Notes: generated from the letters alone by a model not told the origin. Shown: positions 1 to 7,074, counted from the stretch's first letter. The stretch is DNA of 12,908 bases from Pseudomonadota bacterium (GCA_015222985.1 JADFWI010000313.1:1-12908), one strand, 5' to 3'. Made by a program: numbers and translations.

Positions 1-59
1 CCGGAATCCAGTTTATTCAGCTAGTTACAAAGGCCCTGGACTCCGGTTTTCACCGGAGT
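1..59. repeat. Palindromic repeat-like element at the window edge
   Basis: ACTCCGG (40-46) and CCGGAGT (53-59) form a perfect 7-bp inverted repeat around a 6-base loop. CCGGAATCCAG (1-11) is a near-perfect inverted copy (10 of 11) of CTGGACTCCGG (36-46), so larger alternative hairpins are possible. The element may start before the window. Its look (GGAnTCCGG arms, non-coding, AT-rich flank) fits a dispersed intergenic palindromic repeat rather than a terminator, because no T-run follows either arm. The family assignment is inference; only the symmetry is seen. Confidence 0.45.
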
Positions 60-151
60 GACGACTTCTTACGAGTTCATCAACCTAACATAATCAAAAA
101 ACCAGAGTCAACCCTTGGGTTGATGCAAAAAAATGTTATTTTTTTCAAAAA

Positions 152-178
152 TTGTTTTCTATTGTATATTTTGATAAT
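152..178 (+). promoter_or_regulatory. Possible sigma-70 promoter for the thiC-like gene
   Basis: In the AT-rich stretch before the first copy of the 83-bp repeat, TTGTTT (152-157) and GATAAT (173-178) are spaced by 15 bp, slightly short of the optimum. If used, the transcript would carry the repeat (199-281) in its 5' leader. A TATAAT at 287-292 lacks a fitting -35 box and is too close to the start codon. The rest of 60-150 holds CATCAACC/GGTTGATG (78-85 / 118-125), an 8-bp inverted repeat of unknown role. No TPP- or cobalamin-riboswitch core was recognised in 1-303. Confidence 0.25.
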
Positions 179-198
179 ATCCTCTGACTGACAAAAAA

Positions 199-281
199 AT
201 GAAGCTCCCTGCAGCAAGTCGCCGACGCGCCATAGCTTGGGCGACGGTGCGCTGCAGGGTATTCCGGCGAACGCGAATAAA
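199..281 (+). repeat. 83-bp dispersed repeat, copy 1 (REP/MITE-like)
   Basis: Positions 199-281 match the reverse complement of 6530-6612 without gaps, with about 77 of 83 identical bases. Homology stops sharply at both ends. The element is GC-rich in an AT-rich setting and internally palindromic: CCCTGCAGC (207-215) pairs with GCTGCAGGG (251-259), and GTCGCC (218-223) with GGCGAC (240-245). It ends 22 bp before the ThiC-like start codon. The structure suggests a REP-like or non-autonomous transposon-derived element. No transposase or open frame of its own is present. Confidence 0.8.
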
Positions 282-303
282 TCTTCTATAATATGGGGTC
301 AAA

Positions 304-1587
304 ATGACACAAATGGAACAAGCCCGAAAGGGAATTATCACAGACGCTATGAAGAGAGTGGCTTCCAAGGAAAAAATCGATACCGAAAATCTTAGGATCT
401 CTGTGGCACAAGGGACTGTGGTTATACCAGCCAATATCAACCACAAACATCTTGATCCAATTGGAATAGGAAAGGGACTAACCATTAAAGTTAATGCGAA
501 TATTGGAACATCATTAGATCGAGCGGACATTGATGAGGAACTCTTAAAACTCTCGGCAGCAATAAATGCAAAAGCAGATGCGATCATGGATCTTAGTACA
601 GGCGGTGACATAACAAAGATACGGCAATCAATATTGCAAGCGTCCAACATCCCTGTAGGCACTGTTCCAATTTATCAGGCAGCTGTGGAAACAGCCGGAA
701 ATCTTGGCGGGATTATCCGTCTGACACCGGATATCCTCTTTGAAGCTGTGGAAGCCCAAGCACAGGATGGAGTTGATTTTATGACGGTCCACTGCGGCAT
801 AACACTAAATGCCCTCCAAAGGCTGCGTCTTCAAGGCAGAACAACAGATATTGTCAGCAGGGGGGGTGCCTTTCTAACGGCCTGGATGCTTCACCACAAG
901 AAGGAAAATCCATTCTACGAACATTTTGAACGTCTCCTTTCCATTGCAAGGAAATACGACATAACTCTCAGCCTTGGTGACGCACTACGACCCGGATCAT
1001 TGGCAGATGCCACAGATCGTGCCCAGATTCAGGAGCTTCTGACATTGGGAGAATTGACCGAAAGGGCGTGGGAAGCTGGTGTTCAGGTTATGATAGAAGG
1101 ACCGGGGCATGTACCTATGGATCAAGTAGAAGCAAATGTTATTATGCAAAAAAAACTATGTAACGGCGCGCCTTTTTACGTATTAGGACCTTTAGTTACA
1201 GACATAGCTGCAGGCTATGATCATATTGCGTGTGCCATTGGAGGTGCTATAGCAGGTATGGCAGGTGCTGACTTTCTTTGCTATGTTACACCTGCAGAAC
1301 ACCTCAGGCTTCCGTCTGTAGAAGATGTGAAAGAAGGTGTTATTGCAAATAGAATAGCAGCCCATGCAGCTGACATTGCAAGGGGAAATAAGCGTGCCAT
1401 TAAGTGGGATCTTGAGATGTCTCAGGCACGAAAGGCCTTGGATTGGAAAAAACAAATTTCGTTATCAATAGATCCTTTAAAGGCAAAGGCTTACCGCGCC
1501 AGCAGTAAGCCGAGTTCAGACGAAGTATGCACAATGTGCGGAGAATTTTGCGCTATAAAAATTGTCAGAGACTACTTTTCTTCTTAG
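304..1587 (+). CDS. thiC: ThiC-family radical SAM enzyme (phosphomethylpyrimidine synthase or 5-hydroxybenzimidazole synthase)
   Basis: The ThiC family rearranges aminoimidazole ribotide with radical SAM chemistry. ThiC proper makes HMP-phosphate for thiamine; the paralogue BzaF makes 5-hydroxybenzimidazole, an anaerobic cobamide lower ligand. The 427-residue protein has the family hallmarks: MDLSTGGD (95-102), SRGG (185-188), SLGDALRPGSLADATD (223-238), EGPGHVP (265-271), CYVTPAEHLRLP (326-337) and a C-terminal cluster motif with C409, C412 and C416. It is the short form, lacking the N-terminal extension of E. coli ThiC (631 aa). The cysteine spacing reads CX2CX3C, whereas E. coli-type ThiC has CX2CX4C. 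The ATG at 304 has GGGG (295-298) as a weak ribosome site; ATG 313 is an in-frame alternative. The gene stands alone, with no thiamine or cobamide genes beside it and no visible TPP riboswitch, so ThiC versus BzaF cannot be settled here. Confidence 0.85.
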   Translation: MTQMEQARKGIITDAMKRVASKEKIDTENLRISVAQGTVVIPANINHKHLDPIGIGKGLTIKVNANIGTSLDRADIDEELLKLSAAINAKADAIMDLSTGGDITKIRQSILQASNIPVGTVPIYQAAVETAGNLGGIIRLTPDILFEAVEAQAQDGVDFMTVHCGITLNALQRLRLQGRTTDIVSRGGAFLTAWMLHHKKENPFYEHFERLLSIARKYDITLSLGDALRPGSLADATDRAQIQELLTLGELTERAWEAGVQVMIEGPGHVPMDQVEANVIMQKKLCNGAPFYVLGPLVTDIAAGYDHIACAIGGAIAGMAGADFLCYVTPAEHLRLPSVEDVKEGVIANRIAAHAADIARGNKRAIKWDLEMSQARKALDWKKQISLSIDPLKAKAYRASSKPSSDEVCTMCGEFCAIKIVRDYFSS

Positions 1588-1846
1588 TTAAACGATCTTT
1601 TGAGCTAACAAATAGTGATTTCATTCCATAATATGACGATTATAATTTTGTTGATATCTTTTCAATAATTGATTAGGTTATGGACAACTAACTTTTTTCT
1701 TTGGATTTCTCATTTTTTTCTTATTTTTAACCACAGTAATTGACGTTTATTTCTGTTGTATTTAAAGACGTTGAATTTTTTTTGAACAAAACAAACAGTC
1801 TTTATTATTATGGTTCTTTATTATTTATTAGTATAAGGAGTTAATC
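1588..1846. other. AT-rich gene-free gap before dnaN, with two weak DnaA-box-like 9-mers
   Basis: This 259-bp gap is strongly AT-rich with long T-runs and has no credible reading frame. TTATGGACA (1678-1686) and TTAACCACA (1727-1735) each differ by one base from the DnaA box TTATNCACA. Two weak matches in AT-rich DNA could be chance. Position before dnaN-gyrB is where many bacteria keep an origin, but dnaA itself is absent. No convincing terminator was found behind the thiC-like gene. Confidence 0.25.
1782..1811 (+). promoter_or_regulatory. Candidate sigma-70 promoter for dnaN-gyrB-thyA
   Basis: TTGAAC (1782-1787) and TATTAT (1806-1811) are spaced by 18 bp and lie about 35 bp before the dnaN start codon. 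A second TATTAT (1803-1808) gives a 15-bp spacer. In such AT-rich DNA the -10 match is weak evidence. The dnaN ribosome site AAGGAG (1835-1840) is strong and 6 bp from ATG 1847. Confidence 0.4.
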
Positions 1847-2962
1847 ATGGAGTTCATAATCAAAAAAGAGATTATCTATCAAGGATTATCAAAGATACAA
1901 GGAATTACAGGAAAAAAAACAAATATTCCTATCACTTCCAACGTATTTCTCACGGCAGACGACGGACATTTATCTATTATAGCTACAGATCTTGAAATAG
2001 CGTTTCATGGAAAGTATGAAGCAGAAATACTGAGCGCGGGTTCCAGTGTTATTCCATCAAGAAAGTTGTATGAAATAATAAAAGATTTTCCAAGTAACCT
2101 ATTGGTTTTTAAGGAATTGGAGAATAGATGGGTTCAGATTGCAGATAAGAAAGTGGAATATAATATTGTTGGTATGGACCCAAATGATTTTCCTGGGTTG
2201 CCTGATGTTGAGGGTGCAGAACTGTTTGAGATGGATGTCCATGTTTTAAGAGATATGATTGAAAAAACCATATATGCAGTGCTTAGTGATGAAGCACGTC
2301 CTCATTTAGCAGGTGTTTTTTTTGAAACAATTGAAAAAGGCGATGAGAGAATGCTTCGAATGGTATCAACTGATGGGCATAGACTATCAAAGATTGATCA
2401 GTCAATGGAAAAGGAACAGCATCTTGCACTAGAGGAGGGTGTTATAATCCCCAAAAGTGGCATTATTGAAGTACTAAGACTTTTGGAGGGAGGAGGTAGG
2501 GTCCAAATAGGATTTAAGGATAGAAACTTTATAGTAAGAAAGGATTCTGAAGGCCTAATTATTAGGCTTATTGAAGGTGAATTTCCTGATTATGATTTGG
2601 TTATTCCTAAAAAAAACGAATGTGAACTCAGAGTGGAAAAAGAAGTATTTGTGATGATGCTGAAAAGGATGTCTATTCTTTCCTCTGATAAGTATCGTAG
2701 TGTGAGTTGCAAAATAGACAATAAGGAAATGGAGACGAAGACTACAAATCCAGATATAGGAGAATCAAGAGAATCTATTCCTGTTAGTTACAATGGTGAG
2801 GAAATTGAAATAGCTTTCAATCCAAGATATTTTATAGATGCAATAGGAACTATGAAAAGCGAAGAACTAATAATAAGATTAAGTGATGAAGCCACACCTT
2901 GTCTGTTGGAAGGTGATAATGATCCAAATTTTTTGAGTGTCATTATGCCAATGAGGGTTTGA
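1847..2962 (+). CDS. dnaN: DNA polymerase III beta subunit (sliding clamp)
   Basis: DnaN dimerises into the ring that tethers DNA polymerase III and repair proteins to DNA. The 371-residue protein has the usual family length and three repeated clamp domains, roughly 1-120, 130-247 and 250-371. Recognisable stretches include the N-terminal PITSNVFL (residues 26-33), the MVSTDGHRL region in the middle domain, GEFPDYD in domain III and the C-terminal MPMRV (367-371), which matches the common MPMRL clamp ending. The start is fixed by AAGGAG at 1835-1840. Only one base separates its stop from gyrB, and the gyrB ribosome site (GAGGG, 2953-2957) lies inside the end of dnaN, so the two are almost certainly co-transcribed and translationally coupled. 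dnaA and recF, often beside dnaN, are not here. Base use is distinctly AT-rich compared with iorA at the right end. Confidence 0.97.
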   Translation: MEFIIKKEIIYQGLSKIQGITGKKTNIPITSNVFLTADDGHLSIIATDLEIAFHGKYEAEILSAGSSVIPSRKLYEIIKDFPSNLLVFKELENRWVQIADKKVEYNIVGMDPNDFPGLPDVEGAELFEMDVHVLRDMIEKTIYAVLSDEARPHLAGVFFETIEKGDERMLRMVSTDGHRLSKIDQSMEKEQHLALEEGVIIPKSGIIEVLRLLEGGGRVQIGFKDRNFIVRKDSEGLIIRLIEGEFPDYDLVIPKKNECELRVEKEVFVMMLKRMSILSSDKYRSVSCKIDNKEMETKTTNPDIGESRESIPVSYNGEEIEIAFNPRYFIDAIGTMKSEELIIRLSDEATPCLLEGDNDPNFLSVIMPMRV

Positions 2963-2963
2963 A

Positions 2964-5360
2964 ATGGAGTTTTCTGAGCCGATATATGATGCTGATAAAA
3001 TAAAGGTATTGGAAGGTCTCAGCGCAGTTAGAAAAAGACCTTCTATGTATGTTGGTAATGTTTCTGTAGAGGGGTTACACCATATTGTCTATGAAGTAGT
3101 AGATAATAGTGTGGATGAAGCGCTTGCAGGGTATTGTGATTTAATAACGGTATCAATTCATTCTAACAACAGTGTGACAGTGGAAGATAATGGCAGGGGA
3201 ATACCTGTAGGAATCCATAAGACCGAGCATATTCCGGCAGTTGAAGTAGTTATGACCAAACTCCACGCTGGGGGTAAGTTTGATCACGATACCTATAAGG
3301 TGTCCGGTGGATTACATGGAGTAGGTGTATCTGTTGTGAATGCCCTGTCGAGTTTGCTTGAAGTTGAGATTCGTTCAGGAGGAAAGGTTTACTTCCAGTC
3401 TTATGAAAAAGGGAAGAGTACTTGTAAAGTTGAAGTTATTGGAAAGACCAAGAGGAGGGGAACAAAAATTCGTTTTTTGCCGGATCAGGACATATTTAAA
3501 ACCACTGATTTTAGTTTTGACCTTATATCTCAACGATTAAGAGAGTTGGCCTTTCTGAACAAGGGACTTAAAATCGTGCTTGAAGATGAGCGGACGGACA
3601 AGAAAAAGGAATACTACTATAAAGGAGGTATAGTCTCATTTGTGGAGTATCTAAACAAAGGAAGGACACCTGTCCACAAAAAACCCATCTATGTGGAAGC
3701 CGGAAAAGATGATGTTTCCATTGAGGTGGCAATGCAATACAATGATACGTATAGTGAAAAAATTTTTTCCTTTGCCAACAATATTAATACAGTGGAAGGC
3801 GGATCTCATGTTGTTGGATTCAAGTCCGGCTTAACCCGCACTATAAATCATTACGGTTCTAGTAGTAATCTACCAAAGAACCTTCAAGAAAAGTTGAGTG
3901 GTGATGATGTCAGGGAGGGGTTGACGGCCGTCATCAGTATCAAGCTTAGATCTCCGCAGTTTGAAGGCCAGACAAAAACAAAGCTTGGCAACAGCGAGGT
4001 CAAGGGACTTGTGGAAACCCTCTTGAATGAAAAACTTGGGACGTTTTTAGAGGAAAATCCAACCATAGCAAGGAAGATAATGGCTAAGGTTGTTGAGGCA
4101 GCGCGTGCCAGAGAGGCAGCCAGGCGTGCGCGTGATATAGCCAGGAAAAAGGGTGTGTTGGGAGAAGCATCACTTCCGGGGAAACTGGCAGATTGTCAGG
4201 AAGTAGATCCATCCAAAAGGGAGCTTTTTATTGTGGAGGGTGATTCGGCTGGTGGCAGCGCAAAACAGGGAAGAGACCGGAAATTCCAAGCAGTGCTTCC
4301 TCTAAAAGGAAAAATACTAAATGTGGAGAAGGCCCGGTTCGACAAGATGCTCAAGAGTGAAGAAATCAAGACATTGATTACAGCTCTTGGTACCGGCATT
4401 GGCCGAGATGAATACAATATCGATAAATTGAGGTATCACAAGGTCATTATTATGACAGATGCTGATGTTGACGGTTCTCATATCCGAACACTCCTGCTTA
4501 CATTTTTTTATCGTATGATGCCGGATTTGGTAGATCTCGGCCACCTTTATCTCGCGCAGCCGCCATTGTTTAGGATTGGGAAGGGAAAAAATGCGATTTA
4601 CGTGAAAGAAGAGGCTGATCTGAATGAGTTCTTAATGAAGCGGATATGCGAAGCAAAGAAACTCAAGACCGGCGGGAGGGAGGCCTTCTTGCAAGGGGAT
4701 AGTCTCTACGTATTTATGGGGAGTCTTGTTGACTATGAGACTGCCGTCACACGCCTGGAACGGCGAGGTTATAGCCGACCACTGATTGAGCTTTTACTTG
4801 AAAGACAAGCAAAAGACAAGACCTTCCTTCAAAATGAAGATCGTATGCGCGATCTTTCATATAGTCTCATATCTCTTGGCTACAAAGCGGCCCATGTTGT
4901 CAAAGATGAAGAGCATAATGTTTTTGAATTGGCAGTAGAACAAGAAGACAACGGCAACATTAAAGTGAGGATTGGTTGGGAACTTATTTCTTCTCCGGAT
5001 TTCCAGAAGGGAATAGTCCTCTGGAAAGAGTTTTTGACACCCAATAAACCCCCCTTTGTTGTCTACGATAACGGCAAAGAATCTGTTTCCGTTGAAAACA
5101 GAGACGAACTTCTTTCCTTGCTTTTGCGAGATGCCAAGAAGGGTCTTTTTATCCAGCGGTACAAGGGCCTTGGGGAGATGAATCCCGAACAGCTCTGGGA
5201 GACGACTATGGACCGCGAAAAGCGAACACTTCTTAAGGTTAAGGTCGAAGATATGTTCGAGGCCCATGATATATTTACTGTTTTAATGGGTGACGAAGTG
5301 GAGCAGAGACGTAAATTCATCGAGACAAACGCTTTGTATGTACAGCGACTGGATATTTAG
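2964..5360 (+). CDS. gyrB: DNA gyrase subunit B
   Basis: GyrB is the ATPase and TOPRIM half of DNA gyrase (A2B2), which introduces negative supercoils. The 798-residue protein is close to E. coli GyrB (804), so it should carry the proteobacterial insert in the C-terminal half (roughly 560-720). The GHKL ATPase site is complete: EVVDNSVDEALAG with E44 and N48, VEDNGRGIP with D75, and GGLHGVGVS (115-123). The TOPRIM part has EGDSAGGS (E425 onward), DADVD (D499, D501, D503) and the C-terminal RYKGLGEMNP (732-741). These are the residues that bind ATP and catalytic magnesium. It starts one base after the dnaN stop. thyA begins on the very next base after its stop, making a tight three-gene unit. 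A GyrB rather than ParE assignment rests on length, the dnaN neighbour and the motif wording. Confidence 0.96.
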   Translation: MEFSEPIYDADKIKVLEGLSAVRKRPSMYVGNVSVEGLHHIVYEVVDNSVDEALAGYCDLITVSIHSNNSVTVEDNGRGIPVGIHKTEHIPAVEVVMTKLHAGGKFDHDTYKVSGGLHGVGVSVVNALSSLLEVEIRSGGKVYFQSYEKGKSTCKVEVIGKTKRRGTKIRFLPDQDIFKTTDFSFDLISQRLRELAFLNKGLKIVLEDERTDKKKEYYYKGGIVSFVEYLNKGRTPVHKKPIYVEAGKDDVSIEVAMQYNDTYSEKIFSFANNINTVEGGSHVVGFKSGLTRTINHYGSSSNLPKNLQEKLSGDDVREGLTAVISIKLRSPQFEGQTKTKLGNSEVKGLVETLLNEKLGTFLEENPTIARKIMAKVVEAARAREAARRARDIARKKGVLGEASLPGKLADCQEVDPSKRELFIVEGDSAGGSAKQGRDRKFQAVLPLKGKILNVEKARFDKMLKSEEIKTLITALGTGIGRDEYNIDKLRYHKVIIMTDADVDGSHIRTLLLTFFYRMMPDLVDLGHLYLAQPPLFRIGKGKNAIYVKEEADLNEFLMKRICEAKKLKTGGREAFLQGDSLYVFMGSLVDYETAVTRLERRGYSRPLIELLLERQAKDKTFLQNEDRMRDLSYSLISLGYKAAHVVKDEEHNVFELAVEQEDNGNIKVRIGWELISSPDFQKGIVLWKEFLTPNKPPFVVYDNGKESVSVENRDELLSLLLRDAKKGLFIQRYKGLGEMNPEQLWETTMDREKRTLLKVKVEDMFEAHDIFTVLMGDEVEQRRKFIETNALYVQRLDI

Positions 5361-6140
5361 ATGAATCTGGTTTCCATAGAGGCACGGGACCTACCCGATG
5401 CGTGGTTTCAATGTGTATATGAGATTTTGGACAAGGGTCATCAGTACAAGGTCGATCACGGTAGCTATGTGGGACAGAAACGGCTCGAGTTTGACTATGT
5501 GACTATTCACATCAAATATCCTGGGGTCCGGCCCTTGATTCCCGATATACCCACTTCCTTTGGTATACCCAATCCTGTGGCAGAAGGATATGTAGAGGAA
5601 TACCTACCGTACTTGATGACCCCCGAGAAGCAGCCAAACGAAGACTACACTTACGGCGAGCGTCTTGCTGGTTGGTCATACCTGTGTGCTGGCGAGGCAG
5701 GTCTTATCGCAAGAAATGGACAGGAGTTACAGGGTGATCCCTCGAAGAATACGGTAGAGTTGCGAGTTGTCAACCAGATAGAATCAGTCATCAATATGTA
5801 CAAGACAAAAGGCTATGGCACGAACCAAGCAGCAATGACAGTTTCGGTTCCATCGGATGTTCGTTTGGGAGACCCCCCGTGTCTGCGCCACATAGATACT
5901 CGTATTCGCAACGAGAGGCTCCACTTCTTGGTCTATTTCAGATCTTGGGATTTATGGAATGGTTTTCCGGCCAACCTTGGCGGAATTCAACTTCTAAAGG
6001 AGTACATGGCTAGCGAAATCGGTGTCGCAGATGGTGAGATAGTGGCAGCCAGCAAGGGCCTCCATCTTTATGACTATGTATGGGAATTGGCCCAACTCCG
6101 CACTATGCGCAACGAAGGGACTCGAAACGCCGTTGCCTGA
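5361..6140 (+). CDS. thyA: Thymidylate synthase, divergent (methanogen-like ThyA)
   Basis: The 259-residue protein looks like a ThyA-fold thymidylate synthase, which methylates dUMP to dTMP with a methylene-pterin cofactor. The catalytic region is clear: DPPC with C174 as nucleophile, FRSWDLWNGFPANL (193-206) matching the dUMP-binding RSxDxxxGxPxN block (R194, S195, D197, N205), and HLY (235-237) matching the HxY pair that contacts the nucleotide. YTYGERL and GWSYL fit the central active-site stretch. The N-terminal phosphate-loop arginine region typical of E. coli ThyA is not recognisable. The overall wording resembles the methanogen-type family more than E. coli ThyA; this is from memory, not a search. 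It begins directly after the gyrB stop with no strong ribosome site, so coupled translation is likely. Linking dTMP supply to clamp and gyrase genes makes functional sense. The stop lies 6 bp from a convergent zinc-ribbon gene. Confidence 0.8.
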   Translation: MNLVSIEARDLPDAWFQCVYEILDKGHQYKVDHGSYVGQKRLEFDYVTIHIKYPGVRPLIPDIPTSFGIPNPVAEGYVEEYLPYLMTPEKQPNEDYTYGERLAGWSYLCAGEAGLIARNGQELQGDPSKNTVELRVVNQIESVINMYKTKGYGTNQAAMTVSVPSDVRLGDPPCLRHIDTRIRNERLHFLVYFRSWDLWNGFPANLGGIQLLKEYMASEIGVADGEIVAASKGLHLYDYVWELAQLRTMRNEGTRNAVA

Positions 6141-6146
6141 CCCGGA

Positions 6147-6332
6147 TCAAATGATCACGCGAAGCTGTTCGCCTCCCCGAACTACCTTGGTTCCCACGGA
6201 AGATCCACAGATGTTGCACAGATATTCGTACTTGTCTCCTTCCGGGAGGACCAACAACAGGCGCTTGCGTACGGGCATTGATCTCCCGCACGTTGGGCAA
6301 TAGAGTTCCGTGGCGTCGAACTCCTTAAACAT
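6147..6332 (-). CDS. Small zinc-ribbon protein of unknown function
   Basis: This 61-residue protein has two CXXC knuckles, CPTC (C12, C15) and CNIC (C39, C42), in the spacing of a single zinc ribbon. A basic stretch (RKRLLLVLP) and EGDKYEYLC lie between them. There is no signal peptide or membrane segment, so it should be cytoplasmic. The start chosen is ATG 6332, preceded by AGGA (6334-6337), although that spacing is very short. A longer version from 6461 is open, but its first codon falls within a rho-independent terminator hairpin and the extra 43 residues are low-complexity (QAQPQTKT), so it is less likely. It is convergent with thyA, with only 6 bp between stops and no terminator between them; thyA transcripts would run antisense through it to 6471. 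No function can be assigned beyond probable zinc binding. Confidence 0.65.
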   Translation of the reverse strand: MFKEFDATELYCPTCGRSMPVRKRLLLVLPEGDKYEYLCNICGSSVGTKVVRGGEQLRVII

Positions 6333-6441
6333 TTCCTGGTTTGTGGAAATGCCGGAGGTACGCTGACGCTGGTTTGCAAAAAAACTGTGTTGCATAAGTA
6401 AACTGACAGGCCACAAGCCAACGGTTTTTGTTTGAGGTTGT

Positions 6442-6471
6442 GCTTGGCCTGCGGGCACCAAGCTTTTTTTT
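6442..6471 (+). terminator. Rho-independent terminator, probably ending the dnaN-gyrB-thyA transcript
   Basis: GCTTGG (6442-6447) pairs with CCAAGC (6458-6463) around a 10-base loop, followed at once by eight T residues (6464-6471). Orientation is for plus-strand transcripts. The nearest upstream plus-strand gene is thyA, ending 300 bp earlier, so the mRNA would have a long 3' tail antisense to the zinc-ribbon gene. Confidence 0.7.
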
Positions 6472-6529
6472 GATATATAGCGGGTTATAAGAGTATTGTC
6501 AAGGAGTGGCCGGTTTTCCCAAAAGGGAT

Positions 6530-6612
6530 TTTATTCGCCTTCGCCGGAACATCCAGCAGCGCACCGTCGCCCAAGCTATGGCGCGTCGGGGACTTGCTGC
6601 GGGGAGCTTCAT
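6530..6612 (-). repeat. 83-bp dispersed repeat, copy 2, inverted relative to copy 1
   Basis: This is the reverse-complement partner of 199-281, with the same 83-bp length, about 93% identical and gap-free. It ends 17 bp before the methylmalonyl-CoA epimerase start codon, next to the ribosome site AAGGAG. The outer inverted arms are less perfect than in copy 1, while the central GTCcCC/GGCGAC region is kept. The rest of the 6333-6629 gap holds the terminator at 6442-6471 and no other recognisable gene. Confidence 0.8.
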
Positions 6613-6629
6613 AAATAAGGAGAGATTTT

Positions 6630-7034
6630 ATGGAGGCTAAAAAGATCGACCATATAGGCATTGCCGTCTTCGACCTCGAGCACGCCAAGCGCTTTTACGA
6701 GGAGTCGTTTGGGCTGGCAGTGGAGCATGAAGAGACTTTAGGGGAAATGAAGATCGCTTTTGTTCCTGTAGGCAGGGTGAATATTGAGTTGATTCAGCCA
6801 ACTTCAAAAGAGGGTGTAATCGCCAGGTTCATCGCCAAGCGTGGCGAAGGTATCCACCATATTGCCTATGAGGTTGATGATGTCGGCGCCACGCTTGAGA
6901 GGCTCAAGGCCCAAGGTGTCAAACTCCTGGATGAGACCCCCCGCGCCGGGGCCCATGGGAAACAAGTGGCTTTTTTACACCCAAAGAGCTGTTTTGGGGT
7001 TTTGACCGAATTGGTATCCAAAAAAGATAATTGA
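6630..7034 (+). CDS. mce: Methylmalonyl-CoA epimerase
   Basis: This VOC-fold enzyme interconverts (S)- and (R)-methylmalonyl-CoA, the step between propionyl-CoA carboxylation and the B12-dependent mutase. The 134-residue length is typical. It begins KKIDHIGIAV, with H8 as the first metal ligand, then VNIELIQP (50-57) supplying the E53/Q56 region, GEGIHHIAYEV with H76/H77, and GVLTELV with E127 near the C-terminus. This is the usual H-(E/Q)-H-E metal and acid-base set of the family. AAGGAG (6617-6622) sits 7 bp before ATG 6630 and fixes the start. No mutase or carboxylase gene is adjacent, so it stands alone between a repeat and a tRNA gene. In anaerobes of this type the pathway serves propionate oxidation or succinate/propionate interconversion; which one cannot be told here. 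The tRNA promoter begins inside its stop region. Confidence 0.93.
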   Translation: MEAKKIDHIGIAVFDLEHAKRFYEESFGLAVEHEETLGEMKIAFVPVGRVNIELIQPTSKEGVIARFIAKRGEGIHHIAYEVDDVGATLERLKAQGVKLLDETPRAGAHGKQVAFLHPKSCFGVLTELVSKKDN

Positions 7035-7058
7035 CAGTCGATTTATTATTGTTATAAA
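7031..7058 (+). promoter_or_regulatory. Sigma-70 promoter for tRNA-Ala, overlapping the mce stop codon
   Basis: A perfect TTGACA (7031-7036) contains the mce TGA stop (7032-7034). TATAAA (7053-7058, 16-bp spacer) or TAAAAT (7055-7060, 18-bp spacer) is the -10 box. Transcription would start near 7065, about 10 bases before the mature tRNA 5' end. Confidence 0.75.
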
Positions 7059-7074
7059 ATAGTAAAACTTAATC

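Noticed and set aside
287..292. Perfect TATAAT just before the thiC-like gene
   Set aside because: No suitable -35 box upstream, and it lies only 11 bases from the start codon; kept only as a remote possibility.
1..303. TPP or cobalamin riboswitch upstream of the thiC-like gene
   Set aside because: No CTGAGA/ACCTGATCTGG-type thi-box or B12-box core was found by eye; palindromes there fit repeats better.
159..662. Minus-strand 167-codon open frame across the repeat and the thiC start
   Set aside because: It overlaps the well-supported ThiC-family gene antisense and its C-terminal part is translated repeat; no ribosome site or recognisable domain.
4857..5267. Minus-strand 136-codon open frame inside gyrB
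   Set aside because: Fully antisense to conserved GyrB C-terminal motifs; composition is typical of a shadow frame.
6333..6461. N-terminal extension of the zinc-ribbon protein to 104 residues
   Set aside because: Its start falls in the terminator hairpin at 6442-6463 and the extra residues are low-complexity with no domain.
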